DNA of 7,973 nt from Lachnospiraceae bacterium (lineage in GTDB: Bacteria; Bacillota; Clostridia; Lachnospirales; Lachnospiraceae), in NCBI GenBank assembly GCA_017476305.1, contig JAFVAA010000569.1:1-7973 (forward strand), written 5' to 3'. Positions 1 to 5,009 of this stretch are shown here, one piece after another. The first letter of the stretch is position 1, and every line of letters starts with the position of its first letter. The notes under the pieces were generated by a model that was not told the origin of the DNA, ran no database searches, and saw nothing but the letters and a program-made list of their open reading frames with translations. Both the position numbers and the translations under genes were made by a program.

Positions 1-127
1 AAAAGGATGCGGACAAAATCATGACAAAGGGCAAAAGACAAATAAATGCGATCACACTGCAGAAAATATAGCCGAATACAGACAACCGCCGTTTGTCTTT
101 TCCGTATTTTGGACTTTTTTCTTTCAT
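1..127 (-). CDS. LplC/YtcP-type carbohydrate ABC transporter permease, N-terminal fragment (cut by window edge)
   Basis: Second inner-membrane channel subunit of a CUT1 sugar importer, partner of the LplB-type permease just upstream. Only 42 full codons are visible. They read as a short basic cytoplasmic head (residues 1-14, many Lys/Arg), then one hydrophobic segment of about 24 residues with the GYIFCS...LLPF...ILSASF pattern that opens LplC/YtcP proteins. The ATG at 127-125 follows a very strong AGGAGGAG site at 140-133 with 5 nt spacing, 13 nt after the stop of the upstream permease, so the two are surely co-transcribed. The EAA loop and the rest lie outside the window. The family call rests on the first segment plus operon position; which sugar it carries cannot be read from this. 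Confidence 0.85.
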   Translation of the reverse strand, partial: MKEKSPKYGKDKRRLSVFGYIFCSVIAFICLLPFVMILSASF

Positions 128-140
128 GGAAACTCCTCCT

Positions 141-1076
141 TTAAAATAATGAATAATCTCTATCATATTTTTTTACGGCAAAATTTGCGATCAGGATCGT
201 AACAAAGCACAGTATGGATTGATAAAATGCAGAGGCTGCTGACATACCGAAATCATTGCTCTGCATCAGGGCGCGAAAGGTAAAGGTATCAATCACATCG
301 GTGGTGTCATAAAGCAGACCATTCGAACCCACCAGATTGTAGAACATTTCGAAATTTCCCTTAAAAACTCCACCTAGAGCCAATAATGTCAATACGATCA
401 ATGTCGGCCGAAGTGCCGGAATCGTAATCCTGAATATTCTCTGAAATACATTTGCACCATCAATTTCCGCCGCTTCATACAGGGAAGTATCAATTCCGGT
501 AATTGCCGCAAGGTACATGACCGAACCATAGCCAATATTTTTCCAGACATTAAAAAACACGAGAATAAAAGGCCAAAAAAAGCTGTTATTATAGAAATCG
601 ACCTTTTCCAAACCCAAGAACACAAAAAAACGATTGACCAGACCATAATCCGGACTCAACAAGTCATAACAAATGGATGAAACTACTACCCATGATATAA
701 AATACGGTAAGAACATAAAAGAGTGTGCAGTCTTTTTGAACCGTTGACTTTTTACTTCTGTCAAAAGAATTGCCACTGTCAGCTGAAAAAAGGTATTCAT
801 GACAATAAACACCAGGTTATACAGCACTGTATTTTTCGTCACCTTCAATGCCTGACCGGATTGGAAGAAAAATTCAAAGTTCTCGAATCCGGAAAAAGGA
901 CTGCCAAATATACCGTCCCGATAATTGAAATCCTTAAATGCAAGGATGATTCCGCTCATTGGCAGATAGCAGAAAATAATGGTATAGATTACTGCAGGAA
1001 GCAGCATGAGCAAAAGTACCCGGTATTTTTTTACCTTTGAAAAAAATCCTCTTTTCACCAGCCCGTTATTTTGCAT
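141..1076 (-). CDS. LplB-type carbohydrate ABC transporter permease
   Basis: Inner-membrane channel subunit (BPD_transp_1 fold) of a CUT1 importer for sugars or oligosaccharides, 311 aa, the usual length for LplB/YtcP-family partners. After a short basic head, the first membrane segment spans about residues 19-38, with the LLLMLLPAVIYTIIF...YLPM pattern of this family. The cytoplasmic EAA loop that docks the ATPase lies at 201-220 (EAAEIDGAN...ITIP, complete with the conserved Gly and final Pro), and further segments run to the C-terminus, which ends in the typical KKYDRDYSLF style. I chose the ATG at 1076-1074 because an AAGGAAGG site lies just upstream and the family begins here. The frame stays open to 1223, but only because it runs through an 18-base repeat array inside the upstream gene. 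The start overlaps the end of the DUF624 gene by 11 bases, suggesting translational coupling. Confidence 0.93.
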   Translation of the reverse strand: MQNNGLVKRGFFSKVKKYRVLLLMLLPAVIYTIIFCYLPMSGIILAFKDFNYRDGIFGSPFSGFENFEFFFQSGQALKVTKNTVLYNLVFIVMNTFFQLTVAILLTEVKSQRFKKTAHSFMFLPYFISWVVVSSICYDLLSPDYGLVNRFFVFLGLEKVDFYNNSFFWPFILVFFNVWKNIGYGSVMYLAAITGIDTSLYEAAEIDGANVFQRIFRITIPALRPTLIVLTLLALGGVFKGNFEMFYNLVGSNGLLYDTTDVIDTFTFRALMQSNDFGMSAASAFYQSILCFVTILIANFAVKKYDRDYSLF

Positions 1077-1803
1077 CGGTTCCTTCCTTTTCACCAGCGT
1101 TTTCCCGTTCATCAGCGTTTTCCCGTTCACCAGCGTCTTCCCGTTCACCAGCGTCTTCCTGTTCATCAGCGCATTCCTCCTCATTTTTATATTTTCTATA
1201 CACGCGATCAAAAATCCTGTCATATAATAGAAATAATAATGCCGGCAAAAGGATGAGACCGATTGGAATCAAATAAATCAGAATAACTGCCAGCATAAGC
1301 AATAAAAAAATCAATATCGTCCAATGCGGATTGCCTGCTGCAATCCAAGCGGTATTTTTTATAATGGTCTTTCCTGAATCTGCGAAACGAGATAAATAGG
1401 AAAAGATGTACACAGCCCAAACGGATGTTACAAGCTGCGCGATAAAAAAGAAATAGAACAGCAGTCCTGCTCCTTCTATAGAATTTTTCCCTAAAAAGTT
1501 CTCATAGACCATGCTTTTTTCGAAGGTAAACAGAACAAAGAGGAACAGGACAAAAAGCCACAGCATTACCCCCTGTTTAAAATTTTCTTTAAAGGACGCT
1601 AAAAATGTCTTAAAAACATATCCGCGATCGTTCCGTAGAGCATGACGGACAGTATAGAAAAGTGCTGCTGTAGAGGCTCCGGCAGTAAAAACGGGGATGC
1701 AGAACAGGATCCAAAAAATGCTTGCCAGAAAGCAATCTGCTATTTTTTCCATGAATCGAAAAAAAGCGTTGTCATAAAAAAACAGACCTTTTTTATCCCC
1801 CAT
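1066..1803 (-). CDS. YesL-like DUF624 membrane protein with repeat-encoded acidic tail
   Basis: Integral membrane protein of the YesL/DUF624 family, 245 aa from the ATG at 1803. The family is common inside LplABC-type carbohydrate import operons of Bacillota; its molecular function is unknown. The N-terminus has the family signature: an FFxYDNAFFRFMEKIAD block at about residues 8-23, followed by a hydrophobic stretch ending in PVFTAGASTAALFY, then a basic GYVFKTFLASFKENFKQG block near 61-78. Further hydrophobic segments lie near 79-94, 112-134 and 161-193. Residues 211-240 form five acidic hexapeptides (DAGERE type) made by a DNA tandem repeat, an oddity not expected of the family. The frame is open upstream to a TTG at 1905 that overlaps the stop of the GGDEF gene, but those 34 codons do not look like DUF624 and the family start fits 1803, with an AGGG site 6 nt before it. 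Confidence 0.88.
   Translation of the reverse strand: MGDKKGLFFYDNAFFRFMEKIADCFLASIFWILFCIPVFTAGASTAALFYTVRHALRNDRGYVFKTFLASFKENFKQGVMLWLFVLFLFVLFTFEKSMVYENFLGKNSIEGAGLLFYFFFIAQLVTSVWAVYIFSYLSRFADSGKTIIKNTAWIAAGNPHWTILIFLLLMLAVILIYLIPIGLILLPALLFLLYDRIFDRVYRKYKNEEECADEQEDAGEREDAGERENADERENAGEKEGTDAK
1090..1179 (-). repeat. Tandem 18-bp repeat, about 5 copies, within the 3' end of the DUF624 gene
   Basis: Five consecutive 18-base units begin at 1090, 1108, 1126, 1144 and 1162. On the plus strand the unit is ttcaccagcgttttcccg, with one to three changes per copy and the last copy the most diverged. Because 18 is a multiple of 3, the array keeps every frame open: in the DUF624 frame it encodes the hexapeptides CADEQE, DAGERE, DAGERE, NADERE and NAGEKE. 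In the overlapping frame it would encode NGKTLV-type repeats ahead of the LplB-type permease, which I take as untranslated. Copy number could change by slippage without breaking the gene. Confidence 0.92.
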
Positions 1804-1849
1804 GAGTTTCCCTGCCTTTCCTGAAAAAATTCCGTTCACGAGCTGACCT

Positions 1850-1890
1850 TCCGCAAATGGGAACGTATGCTGCCCGTGCAAATTTGCGGA
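1850..1890 (-). other. Inverted repeat in the leader between the GGDEF and DUF624 genes
   Basis: A perfect 9-bp inverted repeat, tccgcaaat at 1850-1858 and its complement at 1882-1890, encloses a 23-nt loop. It lies in the 98-base stretch (1804-1901) between the diguanylate cyclase stop and the preferred start of the DUF624 gene. There is no U-run after it on the minus strand, so it is not a standard terminator. It could be an mRNA-processing or stability element, or chance; the stem is short. Confidence 0.4.
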
Positions 1891-1901
1891 CAGGCATGAT
1901 T

Positions 1902-2987
1902 TCAAATTTCCTTAATAAAATGACAGGCTTTCCCGTTTTCCTTTGCCTGATAAAGCGCTGCATCCGCAGTATTGTATAATGTCTGAAAATCTGACCGGGC
2001 AGTATCTATGGCAATGCCGATGCTGCAGGAAAAAGGTCCTGCTTCTCCTATCTTCATCGTTCTTAAGGTATGCTGTATATTTTCACATCGGCTGTCCAGG
2101 CTTTCCCTGGGGATGCTATTGGTCAGGAGTACCATGAACTCATCACCGCCTACTCTGCCGATAATGTCCTTTGAACGAAAATAATCCTTCAATACGACAG
2201 CAAATTCTTTTAGCACTTCATCTCCGGTCTGATGTCCGAAATGGTCATTTACATGTTTGAAATTATCAAAATCCAAAATGACCAGACCGCATACATCCCC
2301 CTCCTCACGTTTCGAAAGAAATGTTTTGGTCTCTGTTTCAAAGGCAATTTTATTGAACAGTCCTGTCAGCAGATCGGTCATACTTTTATCCCGCAGGATT
2401 TTTGAATCCAGTCCGCCATCTGTCTGTACAGCCAGATTCAGTAGATATGTACCAAAAGACAAAAACAGTACAAAAACAGAGCCCGCTGTGTCTGCCGGAC
2501 TAAACTGTTCCGGGAAAAGATTCATCATCAGGACCGGAAACAGGATCGTACAAAAAAGATCAAATAAAGCGATATAACGTATGCGGTCGACCATACAGGC
2601 ACTAAATGCCATAAACAGCATAAAGTAGCATACGGGCGTCCTTCCGGTCCTGACATATCCGTCGTATAAAATGCCACAGGTAAGTACCAAAGCATAAAAA
2701 GAATAACAGATTATTTTTGAGTAGACCATGCTTTGTTCAAACTTGGCATCGAGGTACTTCGTGATCCAATAATATGTAAGAAGGACTGCAGGCAGGGCCA
2801 GATATACAAAATGCCAGATAAATTCTCCGGTAATTACATAAGAGGCCGATAACATCAGCAGATAAAATACAGAGAGAATTTTTGCTATCAATCGCCGCCG
2901 CCTGACATTCCGAATGGAAATCTGCAAACGGTTTTCATAGGTAAAGGTTTCCATTTCGTCATAGCGTTCAAATATCGTTTCGAACAT
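1902..2987 (-). CDS. Membrane-anchored GGDEF diguanylate cyclase
   Basis: Predicted to make cyclic di-GMP from two GTP at the membrane, 361 aa. A basic cytoplasmic head (to about residue 32, with an RRRR run) leads into about six hydrophobic segments between 33 and 187 with short loops, an unnamed membrane sensor-like domain. The GGDEF domain covers about 197-360. Its opening motif is DLLTGLFNKIAF (205-216), the metal and substrate region is LDFDNFKHVNDHFGH (238-252), and the active-site GGDEF is intact at 280-284. The product-inhibition RxxD site is RSKD at 271-274, exactly five residues before GGDEF, so the enzyme looks active and feedback-controlled. There is no EAL, HD-GYP or PAS domain. 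The ATG at 2987 has a GAGGAGAA site directly upstream. It is the second gene of a sugar-import operon, an unexpected place. What the membrane half senses is unknown. Confidence 0.95.
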   Translation of the reverse strand: MFETIFERYDEMETFTYENRLQISIRNVRRRRLIAKILSVFYLLMLSASYVITGEFIWHFVYLALPAVLLTYYWITKYLDAKFEQSMVYSKIICYSFYALVLTCGILYDGYVRTGRTPVCYFMLFMAFSACMVDRIRYIALFDLFCTILFPVLMMNLFPEQFSPADTAGSVFVLFLSFGTYLLNLAVQTDGGLDSKILRDKSMTDLLTGLFNKIAFETETKTFLSKREEGDVCGLVILDFDNFKHVNDHFGHQTGDEVLKEFAVVLKDYFRSKDIIGRVGGDEFMVLLTNSIPRESLDSRCENIQHTLRTMKIGEAGPFSCSIGIAIDTARSDFQTLYNTADAALYQAKENGKACHFIKEI

Positions 2988-3000
2988 ATCTATTCTCCTC

Positions 3001-3100
3001 TTCGGATCCTATTCCTCTTTTCGAATCCTATTCCTTTTTTCGAATCCTATTCCTTTTTCGGATCCTATTCCTTTTTCGAAGCCTATCCTCCGCTTCGAAA
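3001..3100 (-). repeat. Tandem 18-19 bp repeat with Shine-Dalgarno-like cores before the GGDEF gene
   Basis: The 127-base gap between the binding-protein gene and the diguanylate cyclase gene is largely a tandem array. On the plus strand a TCG(A/G)A(T/A/G)CCTATTCCT-type unit recurs with its TCG at 3002, 3021, 3040, 3058, 3076 and 3095, a period of 18-19 bases; the copy from 3076 is diverged and that at 3095 is degenerate. Read as mRNA, each good unit carries AAGGAATAGGAT, resembling a Shine-Dalgarno, and the true ribosome site of the GGDEF gene (GAGGAGAATAGAT just before the ATG) looks like a variant of the same unit. No start codon occurs within the array and the mixed period rules out a repeated peptide. 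Confidence 0.88.
3074..3100 (-). other. Intercistronic hairpin just after the solute-binding protein stop
   Basis: The 8-bp inverted repeat ttcgaagc (3075-3082) and gcttcgaa (3092-3099), extended by a further A-T pair (3074 with 3100), encloses a 9-nt loop. In the transcript it folds about 14 nt after the stop codon of the binding-protein gene. It lacks a U-run and so is not a standard terminator. Stem-loops in this position in ABC operons can protect the upstream message and keep the binding protein in excess over membrane subunits; that role here is inference. Confidence 0.5.
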
Positions 3101-3114
3101 GAAAGGCTCCTCCA

Positions 3115-4692
3115 TCATTTGGTCTCATGCCTTTTCTCCCAAAATTCAGCTGTCTGCTTCTCGATTTCCTGATAAACTTTTTCAATTCCTGCTTTTTTTA
3201 ACTTGATTCGAAGCTCTTTTACCGCTTTTTCCGGATCATCTACCAGACCGGCACAGATTGGATCGAAATATTTTGACATGACATTGGATATATTTACAAC
3301 TTCTATATCTACCTTTTCACTATTAAAGGAAAAGGTGGAATACGGATGCGGTTCCTGTGCTGCTGCATCCCATTTTTCAATTGTTTTCATCTGCTTTTCA
3401 TAAACGGGATCCGCATTTTCTACATATTCATTACGCCGGATATTCATATTTGTCCAACCCCAGTTACAGGTTCCGTTTGCTGGAAATTTATCCGCATCTG
3501 CCAAAGCTTTATAGGTATTATCTGGTGCTGCTTCCCAATGCACGCCCTCAATCCCCAAAGAAGTCAGATCGTACACTTCCTTGTCCGTCATCAGTTCATT
3601 TATGACCATCATGGCACGTTCCGGGTTTTTACTGGCGGCATTGATGCCCACACCGTTATTGATGTATGCATTGAACTGTTTTACGCTGCTGGAAAGCGGA
3701 TCGACAAAAGTGGCTTTCCAGTCTGGATGTGCCACGTTCATTTCCCTTGCCAGTCTGCTGATGGTGCCGATGTTCCAGGACATTACCGCGGACTGTCCCT
3801 GCTCCCAGCTGTCTGAACGGGAGTTTGCAGAGGAAAGTGTATCGGATGTCCAGAACCCTTTTGTGTAAAATTCCCGCATTTTTTTTGCATAATTCATAAA
3901 ATCATCGGTACCTACTGTGTACGTGATCCTGGAATCGCTCTGATCGTTGATATTGTAGGTAAACAGCAGGCACATAGGACCTCCCATCAGAGGATAGCCA
4001 TCCGGATAAAGAAAATATCCTGCCAGATCTCCTCCGGATCTCGTGCCCATTGGTGAAATCCCTTTTTCGTTTTTGGCAATCTCCTGCAAAAAAGCTTCCA
4101 GATCTTCCGGAGTCGTGATATCCTGATAATGATATTTTTCCATCAGATCTCCACGGATGCCGATTACTTCCATGCCGTATTCGTGCTGGTAATTCGGTAC
4201 CATATATACAGAGCCGTTGATAGAAGCCTGTTCCCATGCGGTTTCCGGCAGAAGCTTCTGGATATCCGGTGCGTAGGTCTTGCGGAATTCCTCATCCATG
4301 GCATAAAATCCATTTTTCGCCACAGTGCTTTCATAATACCCCCATCCTGACGCAGTAAAGATCATATCAAAATCTTCTCCGGAAGAAAAAAGCAGAGAGT
4401 AATTCGTATCCACTTTATCCCAGGACAGGTATTTCACATTTAGGACGGCATTTACTTTTTCCCTTAGAATCTTATTTACCTCATCATATACCTTGTCAAA
4501 ATCAGCTGCTTTTTCTCCAATCAAATACATCGTCAGTTCTACCGGCTCGCTGACATCCTGACCACGGTATTTTAACCCTTCGACTCTTTTCCCGGAGCTT
4601 CCATGCCCTCCGTTTCCACATCCTGTAAAGCTACAGAGCGTGATTCCTGCTGTCAATATTAAAATAATCATATGTTTTATTTTTTTCCCCAT
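3115..4692 (-). CDS. LplA/YtcQ-type extracellular solute-binding lipoprotein
   Basis: Substrate-capturing lipoprotein of a CUT1 carbohydrate importer, anchored on the outer face of the membrane, 525 aa. Length above 500 aa is typical of the LplA/YtcQ branch rather than the shorter MsmE type. The signal peptide is a KK start, a hydrophobic run at about 8-23 and a lipobox FTGC, with Cys25 as the predicted lipidated residue, then a Gly/Ser-rich linker. The body has the ELTMYLIGEKAADFDKVYDEVN opening of the family, and the C-terminal part (from about residue 455) resembles the helical end found after the SBP fold in LplA proteins. The ATG at 4692 is chosen because it starts the signal peptide and has GGGAGG 8 nt before it; the in-frame ATG at 4740 would put 16 unrelated residues first. 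It leads the leftward operon. Substrate not readable, an oligosaccharide is likely. Confidence 0.93.
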   Translation of the reverse strand: MGKKIKHMIILILTAGITLCSFTGCGNGGHGSSGKRVEGLKYRGQDVSEPVELTMYLIGEKAADFDKVYDEVNKILREKVNAVLNVKYLSWDKVDTNYSLLFSSGEDFDMIFTASGWGYYESTVAKNGFYAMDEEFRKTYAPDIQKLLPETAWEQASINGSVYMVPNYQHEYGMEVIGIRGDLMEKYHYQDITTPEDLEAFLQEIAKNEKGISPMGTRSGGDLAGYFLYPDGYPLMGGPMCLLFTYNINDQSDSRITYTVGTDDFMNYAKKMREFYTKGFWTSDTLSSANSRSDSWEQGQSAVMSWNIGTISRLAREMNVAHPDWKATFVDPLSSSVKQFNAYINNGVGINAASKNPERAMMVINELMTDKEVYDLTSLGIEGVHWEAAPDNTYKALADADKFPANGTCNWGWTNMNIRRNEYVENADPVYEKQMKTIEKWDAAAQEPHPYSTFSFNSEKVDIEVVNISNVMSKYFDPICAGLVDDPEKAVKELRIKLKKAGIEKVYQEIEKQTAEFWEKRHETK

Positions 4693-4710
4693 ATATGCTT
4701 CCTCCCGTTC

Positions 4711-4815
4711 TAAGGAATTTTGCATAAGTAATTTAGCCATTTCTTCGCTTGAAACACCATATGCGTAAGTGTTTCAAGCGAAGAAACGCTGAATTTGATT
4801 ATGCACAGTTCCTAA
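4711..4815 (-). other. Two-tier palindrome (105 bp) in the 5' leader of the solute-binding protein gene
   Basis: The core is a perfect 18-bp inverted repeat, tttcttcgcttgaaacac at 4740-4757 and its exact complement at 4769-4786, around an 11-nt loop. Outside it, after 5 nt on each side, a second pair of arms (4711-4734 and 4792-4815) matches at 18 of 24 positions by my alignment. The whole lies between the predicted transcription start (near 4832) and the Shine-Dalgarno (4706-4701), so the leader RNA should fold into one long hairpin ending 4 nt before the ribosome site. Neither strand has a U-run after the core, which argues against a terminator. Candidates are an mRNA-stabilising or regulatory leader, a large operator, or the remnant of a small palindromic repeat element. 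Confidence 0.8.
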
Positions 4816-4838
4816 ATTATTAATGCTTCAGTAATTTT

Positions 4839-4867
4839 ATTGTATCATACTTATACGCTTTTTCCAA
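4839..4867 (-). promoter_or_regulatory. Predicted sigma-A promoter of the leftward operon
   Basis: On the minus strand TTGGAA (4867-4862) and TACAAT (4844-4839) are separated by exactly 17 bases. Each hexamer is one or two bases off consensus and the surroundings are AT-rich. The predicted start is near 4832, which gives a leader of about 140 nt holding the long palindrome. An overlapping TATGAT is a poorer choice because it would leave only a 12-base spacer. Confidence 0.6.
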
Positions 4868-4890
4868 CTTAAATAAAAATAAAAAAAGTA

Positions 4891-4919
4891 TTGCCAAATT
4901 CCGGAAATCGTATTATAAT
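4891..4919 (+). promoter_or_regulatory. Predicted sigma-A promoter of the rightward operon
   Basis: TTGCCA (4891-4896) and a perfect TATAAT (4914-4919) are separated by 17 bases, with A-rich sequence upstream (4869-4890) that could act as an UP-type element. The predicted start is near 4926, giving a leader of about 84 nt. It lies back to back with the leftward promoter; the two -35 boxes are 23 bases apart, so a factor binding between them could control both operons. Confidence 0.8.
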
Positions 4920-4930
4920 GGAACAAAAGT

Positions 4931-4963
4931 GGAAACGTTACCGGAAAAATGTAACGTTGTTCC
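4931..4963 (+). promoter_or_regulatory. Paired LacI-type operator-like palindromes downstream of the promoter
   Basis: GGAAACGTTACC (4931-4942) is a near-perfect palindrome around a central CG. A second AACGTT core follows at 4953-4958 in TGTAACGTTGTT. The core centres are 19 bases apart, and AACGTTAC/GTAACGTT also form an 8-bp inverted repeat with a 9-nt loop. A central AACGTT is the style of LacI/GalR-family operators; the first site also partly matches a CcpA cre (about 11 of 14 positions). Lying just after the predicted transcription start, they fit a repressor that blocks the promoter or elongation. No matching regulator gene is in the window. Confidence 0.55.
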
Positions 4964-5009
4964 AGACTGTTGCTCTGAAAAAAAACAAATAAAAAAGGAG
5001 AAGATGATT

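Noticed and set aside
1077..1223. N-terminal extension of 49 residues on the LplB-type permease, starting at 1223
   Set aside because: The extra part is the repeat array of the upstream DUF624 gene read in another frame; the family start and an AAGGAAGG site fit the ATG at 1076.
1006..1276. Plus-strand open frames with repeated SVFPFT or VHQRFP peptides
   Set aside because: They exist because an 18-base repeat without stops leaves every frame open; no ribosome site, and they lie opposite two convincing genes.
3001..3100. CRISPR array
   Set aside because: Units are directly adjacent at 18-19 bases with no unique spacers between them, and no cas genes are present.
3346..3816. Plus-strand open frame of 156 codons opposite the solute-binding protein gene
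   Set aside because: It has no ribosome site, no recognisable domain and is fully antisense to a well-supported lipoprotein gene.
4740..4786. Rho-independent terminator for either operon
   Set aside because: The stem is strong but no U-run follows it on either strand, and it lies upstream of, not after, a gene on both sides.
4740..4786. Invertible promoter flanked by inverted repeats
   Set aside because: The 11-nt loop is too small to hold a promoter and no recombinase gene is in the window.
4693..4832. c-di-GMP or other known riboswitch in the operon leader
   Set aside because: Tempting because the operon encodes a diguanylate cyclase, but I could not find the conserved cores of the c-di-GMP classes; the leader is a simple long palindrome.
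4929..5009. GTG start at 4929 for the rightward binding protein
   Set aside because: It would place 27 unrelated residues before the lipoprotein signal peptide and would start only a few bases after the predicted transcription start, inside the operator-like sites.
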